Of a DNA stretch of 64,000 bases, positions 48,513 to 58,547 are shown in pieces. The first letter of the stretch is position 1. Each line of letters begins with the position of its first letter. A program made the translations under genes and the position numbers. Source of the DNA: Alentia gelatinosa (taxonomy: Eukaryota; Annelida; Polychaeta; Phyllodocida; Polynoidae); NCBI GenBank assembly GCA_950022655.1, contig OX465580.1, positions 100,024,797 through 100,088,796 of the forward strand, read 5' to 3'. Under the pieces are notes generated by a model. That model worked only from the letters and a program-made list of their open reading frames with translations. It was not told where the DNA came from and ran no database searches.

Positions 48513-48745
48513 CGCCCACCCACGGCGTCATACCCACCCCTGCCTCACATGGCATCATACCGCAACCCCTACAAATGCCGTCTCATTGATGCCCTCTTAT
48601 CACCCTCACATGGCATCATACCGCAACAACTGGCAGTCTTCTTGGTGCCCTCTTATCACCCCTACATAGTGTCACACTCCACCCCCTGCATCCTCCTCGT
48701 GCCCCCCTTAACCCCCTCACATGGCGTCATACCCTACCCTGGCAC
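48513..48745. repeat. Degenerate minisatellite, period about 60 bp
   Basis: CCTCACATGGCATCATACCG begins at about 48543 and again at about 48604 (61 bp apart). Weaker units are CCCACGGCGTCATACCC near 48519, CATAGTGTCACACTCC near 48664 and CCTCACATGGCGTCATACCC near 48716. GCCCTCTTATCACC recurs between units. An open plus frame across it is a by-product. Confidence 0.75.
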
Positions 48746-49099
48746 GTTGATTTATGACCACGCGCATGCGGACACGACCCAGGGACACAAAACGCCGTAT
48801 TTGCGGGGGTATTTGTAGGCGAGGCACGCACGCCGCTCTCTTTACGGATGCGAATTTCATTAACGCCTAGGGCGTTGTGAAAAATTAAATGGCGATGGCC
48901 GTTACAGAGGGGTGGAGACTGTGTGGCAGGGAAGTGGTGTGGTGATTGGGTGGAGTGTCTCAGGTAATGAAGTATGCTACACTACATAACGGTTGCATGT
49001 GGATATAAATGTAGTCTTATATAGATATATTAGAAAACGAGATGTTATACTACATTTAATGTCTTATTAGGTTTAATGTCACTATGTTGAGTTGTTTTC
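48746..49099. other. GC-rich tail then AT-rich DNA
   Basis: GCGAATTTCATTAACGCC, then TAGGGCGTTG near 48849, is an AT core in GC context like those in the block before it. No exon recognised. Confidence 0.4.
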
Positions 49100-49199
49100 A
49101 TATATTTTGTAGAACGCTCCCATGGCGTGTCTTGATTACGCATACTATATAAGAGATGCATTGATCTAGATAAAAAGAGAAAGAGATAAAACGGTTATA

Positions 49200-49559
49200 C
49201 TCTTTGTATATTCGTAAAGGGGTTGGGATTGAACCAATGGTTGTAGTAGGTCCTTTCTATTTATACTTTGATATATAAAAAGAGAAGTTACAAGTATTTC
49301 CTAAGAAGTTGGGTAGAGATCATAACATCCATTTTATCGATTGCATTCAATATTTTAGTATCACATTTTTTAGTATGGGTGCAGTTAATCTGGATGTTGA
49401 TTTGGATGAGTGAGTACGTATAGATACCACTGTCTATATTTCAAATTACTTTTAAAATCTTTATTGTATGCCGATGGAAAGTTAACATGTATTTTGTACC
49501 CGAACTTACTGTAACTCTTTCAGTTCAATAAATAGAGAGAAGCTCAATATTAAAAAAAA
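49200..49559 (+). mobile_element. Retroposon-like 3' end (AATAAA plus A-run)
   Basis: AATAAA at 49527-49532 is followed 19 bases later by eight A (49552-49559). The 300 bp upstream resembles a 3' UTR in composition, but I could not recover coding sequence or a 5' limit. It may equally be the genuine 3' end of a host transcript. Confidence 0.3.
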
Positions 49560-49583
49560 TCTTTATTGTAAATGTTTATTGAG

Positions 49584-49913
49584 TCACATATATTCATCAG
49601 AATCCCCCAAAGATCTATAGTGAATGATCCAGGAATTTGTACCAGACAGATGGTTTGGTATATTTAAAAGGCTCTTCTTTGTACATGTAGTACATACGGT
49701 CAGTAGCTTGTGGTAGCTGTCTCGCAGCTGTGTTCGGTCCATTCGGTCAGTACCCAGTGCTAAGCTGTACACGTCTGGACACGGAAAAACAGGAATATCG
49801 TCAATGCTCCTGAAGTCGGCAATACTGGAAAGAAATCTCCGCCATCTCACAGAGTGTCGAGGCTTTTTTCTTGCTTGCACTTTACTGACACTACTCTGGC
49901 GGTATACCTTGCT
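49584..49913 (-). CDS. Candidate terminal exon, unknown protein
   Basis: A minus-strand frame is open from an upstream TAA (49914-49916) to a TGA at 49584-49586, about 109 codons. Its codon use and composition look protein-like, with balanced third positions and a mixed residue set. Segments include RWRRFLSSIADFRSIDDIPV, FPCPDVYSLALGTDRMDRTQ and LLNIPNHLSGTNSWIIHYRS. The first AATAAA on the minus strand lies 3 bases past the stop and a second about 13 bases later (49575-49580, 49562-49567), as expected for a short 3' UTR. No ATG is available near its start, so it would be a last exon. The acceptor site is unclear; candidate AG dinucleotides at about 49878-49900 have poor pyrimidine tracts. 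I recognise no family. Alternatives are a decayed retrotransposon tail or chance. Confidence 0.38.
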   Translation of the reverse strand, partial: SKVYRQSSVSKVQARKKPRHSVRWRRFLSSIADFRSIDDIPVFPCPDVYSLALGTDRMDRTQLRDSYHKLLTVCTTCTKKSLLNIPNHLSGTNSWIIHYRSLGDSDEYM

Positions 49914-50420
49914 TTAGCATCCAGACAGTGTTTTTTATGATTATCTCCAGAATCTTCTGATTTCAAATCTGCCGAGTGCAACTTTGAAATCTTTGGACAA
50001 CTCAAGTTATGAGCATTTTAAAATGAAAGTTAAAAAATAAAGAACGTTTTAATCAATAAATAAATATGGTAAAAATTTCATTGTTTTAGAAACTACCTTG
50101 AACGCAATCATATATTCTATGTAGTTGGCATTTATGCTAAATTTTAATTAGTTTTTGTGTGTGAATACAATGTATATCAATACAACTAATGTAACACATC
50201 ATTTGATAATGAAACCTGTGAAAATGTGTTATGGTAATCTGTTGAGAATAGTATTTTCTGTTATATAAAAAACATTCATAATTCTAATATCCAGAATAGA
50301 AGCGGACAATATATAATCACATTTTCATCTATCAAAATTCAATGACATCTCATGTTCCGAGAAGCATTCTTCCATCGGAGAACGATTCAATTTGACACAG
50401 AGCAATTTCTTAACACTCAC
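49914..50420. other. No feature recognised
   Basis: AT-rich DNA upstream of the candidate exon on the minus strand. I could not identify a further exon here. Confidence 0.5.
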
Positions 50421-50830
50421 TTCAGGAAGCTTCCCAGACTTGTAGTAAAGGGTAAGAAGGGAGTTTTATAATGTTGAGAAACGGGACAAATGTAGCTGGG
50501 ACATGTAGGATAGACTGGAAAAGGCCAGAGAGAGCTGAAGGATACGGAAGGGTGGGCGGGGTAAAGGGAGATCCTACAGGAGACGAAAGGAGACCGGGCG
50601 TGTGACAGGTGCTACGTCGGCAGCCATGCCAAGCGGCACAGGCGACCAGGGTAATTGAGTGCGATCCTTCCATCTGAAATATGGAGAGAAGTTTGCCATT
50701 TCCCGAATCCCATCTGACCCCTATGGCCCTGGGTCCTATCCGCCCACCAACCTGCACCTCTCCCGACCCCCATCCACCTGACCCCCGACTCGCCCTTCTA
50801 AGCTGCCCCTACACGCCTCCATGGCCGCTC
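50421..50830. other. GC-rich island
   Basis: Raised GC with a long minus frame (50422-50757) of low plausibility (Pro/Ser/Leu-rich, no motif). Possible regulatory DNA. Confidence 0.4.
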
Positions 50831-52229
50831 ACTCGGTGGTTACCTTAATGTATGGAGAGGAGTGGCTGCTAAAGGGACGTATAGCAAGCCCTTGGGGTCA
50901 GGTTGTGCAGGCGAGTAAACTGCAAGGGTGGACCGGGGATATGCTTTATCGGGCCGAGTGGTCAGCTACTAAAACACAGTCGAGTGGCCATGGATGTCAG
51001 AGACTTCCGACTAGTGTTTTTTAAAGCTGACATAAAGCAATCACTTCTAATGATAATTTTATCAGAAATAATAGCCCCGCACCTCACATAGTGGGAGGAT
51101 ACGTCTGTGTCTATAGGGCGGTCAGTGCACACAGTACACATCGTTTATTGCGACAGTTGGATCACCATCAAAGGGCCACTGAGGGATTATGTAAGTAGGC
51201 AGGGATGTTGGGTCGATGCTATGTTTTCGATGGGGCACCCCGCTACCAGTGGCGGGACCTGGAGAGGGGCCAAAGTACAAACAAATGCAATATGAATTCC
51301 CAATGAATGCAGGTGTTACACATAATTTAAGGACTAGATCTTCACGTAAACCACAAATATAGTCACGCGTTTACCATAACGGTACGGCAGATAAAAGAAA
51401 ATTAATAAACATCAGGAAAAGCATAAAGAGGAAGAAGGAAAGAAGAGGAAATCAGGGGAGACTCTCTATGTGACAGAGCTGGGGCCGACCTATGCGAACG
51501 ATGTAGTTTCTAACCTTGCAGGGAATGATATCGTTTCAGAGTCCGGCTTCGGATCTTTTTCGGATCTGCCGGGAGGGTGTTACTGTTTACATCCTCCTAA
51601 ATCATGTCCGAGTGAGAAGTCATGGCAACACAGACGGTTATGTGACCCATAAATACCATCCACATTCCGACAAGAAATCTCCCTTTGCCCTCCAGGTATC
51701 TTTCTGTATTACGTTTGGAACCGTTTTCACAAGGACAGCGGTTGTAGTAATAGGCCTTTTTCCGTGGGCCGGTGTCGGACCTTATCTGCTTGGTTACGCC
51801 ACAGCTGAAGCCAAACATTCACCTGGCAACGTATTCTTTACCATTGGATCACTGAATGTATGAGCATAAGACGTTCATAATACCCACCTACATTATTTCC
51901 AGAGAAATAATAACGATTGCATCGTATTCTATGGTATTCCAGCTCATATCTGGTATGTCACACATGCATATTGCCTCAATATTACTTTAGATATAGCATA
52001 GATAAGATAGGATCACCGAAATTGAATACCTATTAATACATTGGCAGGCTTAGCTCTCATATGCTTATCTTTGTCTAATTTAAAACCCAAACAATTATCA
52101 ACTATACAGTTTAGACAGCTCGGACTCGTTGATACAATACCCTAGTTTGCTCCAACAATTTAATCTGTCAAAAAACAACACTCCTGTAATCACACTCCCC
52201 GTTCACACTTTAGGTGTGATTACTGTGTG
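50831..52229. other. No feature recognised
   Basis: Mixed-composition DNA. Overlapping frames near 51470-51863 have no recognisable protein. Confidence 0.5.
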
Positions 52230-52720
52230 GCTCTATGGGCATGTGGTCGGACCAGGCAGTGTTTGTCCGAGCGGCCGCGTTACTACACAGTGGGCCGTTA
52301 GGCGGCGCTGAACGGCAACACCTGTATTCAAGATTCAGAGGCTGTGATGGTGATGGGGGGGGGGGAGGTGTTGGTCATATTCAATATGCGGTATGACTTA
52401 GCCTCTGTATACAGACTACCACAGCAGCGGGGTCCTCCAGCGAGTTATTAGATGGGAGAATATAGATTAAGCGGTGCCAATTTTGGTGGCACTGGCCTGT
52501 GTGTGAAATGGACGACAGTTGAGGTGAAGAATTCAAATCATACGCTGGATACACCACCTCCTCCCGGCGGACACCTCACTCTCTGCGCCGGCGAAGACGT
52601 ATGGGGGACGGGTAACAAATGGCGGGGGTGTCTCTGCCGGGTCCTTTAGGCTTGTTTTCCGACTGGATGACCCACATGAAAGGTCAGGGTGCAATTTACA
52701 TGGTGGACTCCCGCGCCCCT
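52230..52720. other. GC-rich island
   Basis: Includes CGAGCGGCCGCGTTAC, an 11-G run (52355-52365) and ACACCTCACTCTCTGCGCCG. No exon recognised. Confidence 0.4.
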
Positions 52721-53093
52721 CTCTCCGCCCACTATCGTCCTTCCTCTCTAAAAACAGCCGGAGGTCGATGAATCAATGAGACTCGAGAACGACTAAATAT
52801 TCCCATTCACAGATGTAGGGTGTGGAGTGTGCTGTGAACGGGGAATGGGAATGATGAAGGGATACATATTAGGGAGTGGGATATCGGCGCATACCAGCAT
52901 GTGGGTAATTTAGAAATTGGCGTGGGGAGAGAGTTGGCGGGAAGGGATTGTATCCGAGGAACTATACACATTGACAAGGGACAAAAATCTAGCAATGGCC
53001 AAAAATTAAACATAATTTCCTAATCGCATAGTTATTATAGAATTGAAGTGGGGAATGTGGGAAATGGAATGTAGGTCAGTGGAATGAAATATT
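52721..53093. other. No feature recognised
   Basis: Purine-biased plus strand. Nothing recognised. Confidence 0.5.
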
Positions 53094-53384
53094 AAACAAG
53101 AAACCAACAAGTTTTGATCGAGTCGTCGTTCTCCACGAGTTTGATGTGGAGCGTTATGAACAAAGCCGAGAGAATATCACATAGTGATGAAAACAAGTTG
53201 GAGAACAACAATGTTGGCCAAAATGAGTTGCTTTCTGTATTAATCTCACACCTGCAAACACTGAAATAATGGGTGCCACACAGGATAAAGACCATGGAGA
53301 ACAGACTGCAATACTCAAAGGGGCATGGAGAACAAGTCAACAATTTCAAGCCTATGGGACAAAAATACCAGGAGTGAGACAAGG
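53094..53384 (+). repeat. Family B dispersed repeat, copy 4
   Basis: Starts AAACAAGAAACCAACAAGTT and ends CCAGGAGTGAGACAAGG, with the same internal order as the copies at 17194 and 28313 (TTTGATGTGGAGCG, GAGTTGCTTTCTGTATTAAT, GAGAACAGACTGCAATACT). More diverged than copy 3. Confidence 0.82.
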
Positions 53385-54331
53385 TGAGACAATGTATTGA
53401 GTGGAGAATGAGGTAAGGGAGACCAAGACAGAAATATTGTCTAATGCTCAGCATTGAGAAATAGTGCGTTGTAACATTGGTATGATGATGAAATATTTGA
53501 AGCGGAATGCGTTTGCAATGTATGTGATATATAAGGTATTGAGGGCAGTCAATGTGAGGTTTGGGAAATCCGACAAGTCATAATAGAGATCTGAACGCAA
53601 GTTGTGAACATGATGAAATATGGAGGATATGAATTGATAGTGAACTCTACCGGGTGAAGATATAAAGGCAGGTTGGCTAAGTGGGGTCAGAGAGTCACGA
53701 AGAAGGGCATATGCCTCGGGAAAGGCGTATTGACTCGCGGTAAACAAGTAAAGAAGGCGAAATCCGGTTTGAGTCCCCAGAATGGTGATTGAATAGAAAA
53801 GGATAGTAACGTACCCAATTGGTGGATTACAGGGCGCCCGAAAAGTCAGGGTTTAGGAAGCTATAGGGATATAGGGTTAATACGGATGGGATTAAGAGTG
53901 TGCCCTAAATCGTGAGGGCGTCCATGGTCTCCTTATCCCGCATCGCATTTTGCCCCATCTCTCTCTGTCTCTATTTTCCTACCTACCTCTCTTTCTCTCT
54001 CTCACTTTCTCTGAGTCACTGTCCGACTCTTTCGTGTTCTTTCTTTTTCATTCTCCAACTTATCTTCACCTCGATTTCGAAGTTGATTAGAAATGTGTAA
54101 TGTTAGCTGAAAGGATCAGGCAAGATAGATAACTGGAATACAGAATCTTTGAGATGAGTATGCCGGACAAACAGTCCCGTCGCCTCCTAAAATGGTATCC
54201 TTATGGGTTTTTTTGCGGAACCCAAAAGAGATTTAAATAAAATAATTAGATCTAATCTACAGTGTACCTCAATGGATCAATCGAAGCATAGAAAATCATC
54301 CTTATATTCATTACCCCTGATCCTACATCAC
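53385..54331. other. No gene; pyrimidine-rich stretch at 53930-54080
   Basis: The pyrimidine-rich part consists of decayed CTCTTT and CTCTCT units. The minus frame 53448-53747 is unrecognised. Confidence 0.5.
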
Positions 54332-54382
54332 TGTCTCTTGTAACCTGTTATATATAGATTGTCTCTTGTAACCTGTTATATA
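54332..54382. repeat. Tandem duplication of about 25 bp
   Basis: TGTCTCTTGTAACCTGTTAT followed by ATATA occurs twice in a row. Confidence 0.9.
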
Positions 54383-54426
54383 TGAATTATAAAATATTAT
54401 ATAATATTATATATAATATCAATATA

Positions 54427-54636
54427 AATGACGAATGGTATCAATTGTGTTATTAACTGCGATACTTACCTCTCTTCCGTAGCCACTGTTATCGCCAAGC
54501 ATGATCCGGTATCCAGGGTAGCCCTTTATAATCATCGTCATGGAGCTGCTCATAACAGTTTGAGTCTCTCTTTCCGGCTCCACCCGTAAGTAAGCATCGC
54601 AGTTAATACACAATTGATAACATTCGTCATTTATGT
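54427..54636. mobile_element. MITE with 43-bp terminal inverted repeats
   Basis: The left arm AATGACGAATGGTATCAATT, continuing GTGTTATTAACTGCGATAC, is inverted at the right (GTATTAACTGCGATG complement, ending CATTCGTCATT). Both ends abut TA in a run of TATAAT, consistent with TA target duplication. The interior of about 120 bp is GC-richer than the arms and open on the minus strand (54419-54613, YPGYRIMLGDNSGYG). Confidence 0.8.
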
Positions 54637-54653
54637 TAATATATTATATAATA

Positions 54654-54832
54654 TATCATAATATATATATATATGTATGTATGTATGTATATGCATATAT
54701 ATAAATGTATATATACATATATGTATATATACATATATGTATATAAACATATATGTATATATACACATATATATGTATGTATATATATATATATAATATG
54801 TATGTATATATGTATATATATACCCAAGCAGG
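54654..54832. repeat. Compound (TA)/(TATG) microsatellite
   Basis: About 180 bp of alternating TA, TATG and TACA units. The Tyr/Ile-rich frames across it are artefacts. Confidence 0.95.
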
Positions 54833-57326
54833 GCCATTTCTCGGTCAAGGTCCCCTCATCCTCCGCCACCGCTTGGAGGACCTTGTCAATCAGGTCCTAA
54901 TTGAGGAAAGGGCCTCTCCACCCTGGAGGACCTCAGGCCCTCGGCCCTACAAGCAGTAGCCACAAGGGGACTGGGATTACAACCACTCATGGTGGACGAG
55001 GGTCGGCATCACGCGAAGGATGGCTGGTCGTAGGGGAGGAGGATGGACGGTTTCCGGTTACTGTACAACCCTGACCGCTGCTCACCCTTCACCCTCAGTG
55101 GTCATGCCTGTTAACGCACGGGGGGAGAGGGTTTGGGCAACCCACAGTTGTTGGTATGTGTAAATTCCGTATGTCGAAGTCTAGGTAAATCCTTTGGTAG
55201 AAGCTGCCACAGTTATATCACAATGAGATCAATTATCTAGGATTAGAGACACTCCATGTGATATGTCGACGCGAATAGCATCAGAATCCAACCTCATAAT
55301 GTACAGCATTCTAAGAACTACACCAAACCTCTGATACACTGTTCAGTACGTCATGCTGTTGAAGACACTAACAGAAGACTTACACATGCATAATACTCAG
55401 TTCGTCCTGAAAAGAAATGATTGTGAACATGCTTCGGACATTTTGTTTGATTTACTCTTTAAATAATCTGTTTGTTGAACCATCAATGAAATCAGGTCCT
55501 GATTCTATAATGAAGCTATTTCTAAACGTGGCTGTTTTTTCCATTTTGAGCTAATCCAATCCACCATGTTCTCATATAACAGTGACATAAATCCCAGTAT
55601 TTTTTATGTCTAGTTCGGACGTATTTCCATCTAGGTTAAATTTAGTGCTAGTCTGGATGAACGTTACTTCCATGAACAACACGTAAAAGACACATCTCTA
55701 GTGTCACATCACTGGCGTCTTTCAATGCATCTACAAATGAGGCGAAATAAAAAGGCAATACTTTTACGAGACCGAGCCTAGTCATGTCCCCGAGTGGTGG
55801 AGGCACTGAATGGTTTATGTCCTTTCCCGAAGTCTCATCATGGACATACCTTACCTCCACAATATAGGATTTCTCCTGTAAATGGCACGAGAGAAGTGTC
55901 TGTCATAAAGGGATTTTTGTTTGGATTATATATTGTAAATTATAACCTTTACCCCGAAGTTTCTCATTTCAAACAAGACTAATATACCTAGTTAATATGA
56001 AACATTTAATTTTGCTACAGTTATAACTCCTTGAAGTAGCCACCATGAGAACACTTGGCGCTGTTTGCGACACGCTGATAATTCAGTGCCATATTTGAGA
56101 AGCGAGTCGGGGAGGGCTGTGCATGGTGGTCACAGTGGGCTGGTCCATAAACCTTGGTCCCTCATAAATACCTTCCAGCCCTGCCCTAGGAGGGACTGTA
56201 TAAACAACCACTCCTTCAACACTGCATTGGGCCCGCACGTACAGTGCCGCGCCGAACACCGCAGAGAGACGTACCCTGATTGGTTCTGACCTTGGGTGGA
56301 GAGGCCAAAGGTCAAATTGGAAAACAGTCCCACCCATTAATCTAAACGTGAATAAATATGTGACTAGGGTATTGATCGCCCTAGGATATATATAACACCT
56401 CCTATTGATCAAGTCCAACCATTGCGTTTGCAATTCCTCATTGTTGGGATTTCCTGGAGAGATATTGTGATGTGACATGAATTAGCCCCCTTCCTAGAAA
56501 CCTATATATGGAGTGACGTATATCTGGGTCGACAAAGTTGATCGCCAACATCTAACAAATGCCTAATTAAAATAAAATGAAAAACTATTTTGCATATCTA
56601 TGTCCCCTGTGGTACAACCTTTGATGGTCACAGCCTCTTTTCTTTTCACAAACAATCTTGTGTGTCTTCAAAAAAAAAGATTATGTAGTAAATGAAAGGA
56701 TAGGTGTTGCTATCTTTAGGGTTTTTCTTGGAAGGTGAGTTTGATCTGATCTGTTATAGCCGATTCAGTGTCCTATGACTTATCCGGTACATAACATAGA
56801 CAAAGCGGCCGGGGGGAATTTGCCATTATTAGATACCTGACAGGAAATACGAAAGCTAAGCTGATGGATAATGCTACACCTCTGAGTACCTGGACGTGAG
56901 CAGCTCACAAAGCCTGGCGATTAGGCCCCTGTGGAGAATAAGAGTATTCCAAGTTTGTGATAAAAGAATACTATAAAACATTTAGCTTCCAAGAAGATAC
57001 TGTAGTAGAGTGGAAGACCTGATATAAAGCGGCAACATAATAAAATATGTTTTCTCGCCTGGTATCGACTAACAAGTAGTCAAGGTGAGCACATGAATGT
57101 GTTTCTCCTATAATTCTAAACGTCACTTACAACGTCGGTATTCTCGTTTATTTACACCTATTCCTTATATCATAGCACTATTCTCTCAAACCTACCAGTA
57201 CTTCCGACCAAATATCACTATTTCATTTCTATCTCTTACCAGTCTTTATCTCACCCCTGGTACAAGTTTAGCCATAGGAATAACATTAGAAAAAAATACT
57301 CAACGATCACCCCCGTAAAGTGACAA
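54833..57326. other. No firm feature
   Basis: Mostly unique DNA. GC-richer patches lie at 54830-55130 and 56080-56340; the latter contains CCATAAACC and CTCATAAATA motifs (Hox-type cores) and opposing open frames without a recognisable protein. Confidence 0.45.
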
Positions 57327-57352
57327 CACTACGCCACGGCCGTGGCGTAGTG
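57327..57352. repeat. Perfect 26-bp GC-rich palindrome
   Basis: CACTACGCCACGG followed by its exact reverse complement, with no spacer. It lies 55 bp before a larger foldback element. Confidence 0.92.
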
Positions 57353-57406
57353 GATTTGCTAAGTCTTTTCTAATTATTGTGATAGTTTGATGATATTTAA
57401 TTTGAT

Positions 57407-57591
57407 AAAAAGGGGTGAGATAAATCCAGAACCGCACTCGAATCATAAATAGACACAACTCCACTCGTTTGTATGGGCCGAAATCGTCACTCGGCTTTGC
57501 CTCGATGACGATTGCGGCCCATCCAAACTCGTGGAGTATTGTCTATTTCTACGATTCTCGATGCAGTTCTATATAAACACCTCACCCTTTG
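57407..57591 (-). mobile_element. Foldback element related to family B
   Basis: The two halves are inverse complements over about 85 bp each: GGGTGAGATAAATCC, ATAGACA, ACTCCACTCGTTTG, ATGGGCCG and ATCGTCA on the left have partners on the right. The centre reads CACTCGGCTTTGCCTCGATG. ACTCGGCT...GCCTCG and AAACTCGTGGAG also occur on the minus strand of family B copies, so the two are related. Confidence 0.75.
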
Positions 57592-57842
57592 TTATCCTTT
57601 CACCCTGCCCCAATCTATTACCCTCAGCATCCCCCGGTTAAAATTGTGCGCAAGCGTGCGCCTGTTGCCGGATCAAAGAGACCACTCGCGAAGTAACAGT
57701 GAACTTCACCGACAGGTCCCATGGACCTCCCCAGCCAGGCTCTGTTGTTATACGCTGCGCATGCATATCACGTGCGTTCATAGTAGTTGGTACTGACAAA
57801 ATCCTTGTTAGTTGAGTGTGTCGGGACAGTGGGAGCCCGCTT
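57592..57842. other. No feature recognised
   Basis: A short spacer between a foldback element and a family A element. Confidence 0.5.
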
Positions 57843-58134
57843 TAAGGCCCGGGGTCCACCTACTACGATATGGCTCCGATACGGTCTACGATGCACCCCC
57901 CGATAGAAAATCAAAATCGCGTCGGAAGGGTCCCTAATATCGGGGCAGTTGACCACGTTTCTGCGATTAGACACCGATAAAAACCCTATACAATGCGTGG
58001 TGGATTGGCGTGTCTAAACCTATGTCTACGATTTTGCACCTTCCCGATGATATGTCTCCGATATTTGCTTTTTTTGTATCGGTGCCATATCGGTAGGTCT
58101 AAATTTCTATCGTAGTATGTGGACGCCAGGCCTA
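57843..58134. mobile_element. Family A element, copy 5
   Basis: Starts TAAGGCCCGGGGTCCACCTA and ends GTGGACGCCAGGCCTA, both at TA. It has the internal motifs ATCGGGGCAGTTGACCA, TGCGATTAGACACCGAT and ATTTGCTTTTTTTGTATCGG, and is the same short form as the 47215 copy in reverse. 292 bp. Confidence 0.87.
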
Positions 58135-58135
58135 A

Positions 58136-58547
58136 CTCTATTTGGCATCTTAGCTCCCAGTACCCTCCAATAAAACTTACGATGCGTGCATCGAGGGACA
58201 TCCTCTAGTATGTCGGCTTCAAGTTAAAATTGGCTTTTTCCAACGCACTGTCGATTTTGTGACTGGAGATGCACCATAAAAGGGGTATCCCACTAGCACG
58301 ATTTGAGCTTCCGACACACTACGATAGCCTTACGACAAGCGTTCCGATGAAAAAATGAAATTGTTATAGGAAGGAACGGGGCCATCGTGAAAGCTAGACT
58401 CGTTCCTTCCGATAAAAAATTCATTTTTTTCATCGGAACGCTTGTCGTAAGGCTATCGTAGTGTGTCGGAGGCTCAAATCGTAATAGTGGGATACGCCTT
58501 TTAGGCCTTTCGGAGTGTATCAGGAGCTCGGTGGATGGCGGGCCCTA
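58136..58547. mobile_element. Family A element, short subfamily, copy 6, with inserted palindrome
   Basis: The outer parts match the 18908 copy: TTAGCTCCCAG, TTACGATGCGTGCATCG, TCGATTTTGTGACTGGAG and, at the right, CAGGAGCTCGGTGGATGGCG, then GGCCCTA. Between CTGGAG and CAGGAGCTC this copy is about 225 bp longer than the 18908 copy because of a long palindrome (58278-58503). It lies directly beside copy 5. Confidence 0.78.
58278..58503. mobile_element. 226-bp near-perfect palindrome nested in a family A copy
   Basis: The arms start TAAAAGG.GTATCCCACTA and continue through ACGATTTGAGC, TCCGACACACTACGATAGCC, TTACGACAAGCGTTCCGATG and a poly-A/T stretch. The right arm is the inverse with only a few mismatches. 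Inner AGGAAGGAACG and CGTTCCTTCC also pair, leaving a loop of about 25 nt near 58380-58408. ACGATAGCCTTACGA resembles family A interior sequence. Confidence 0.85.

Noticed and set aside
49220..49245. Box B-like GGTTCAATCCC on the minus strand
   Set aside because: No box A at suitable distance and no cloverleaf.
56083..56478. 131-codon minus-strand frame
   Set aside because: Opposing plus frames are open over the same GC-richer DNA and no motif is visible.
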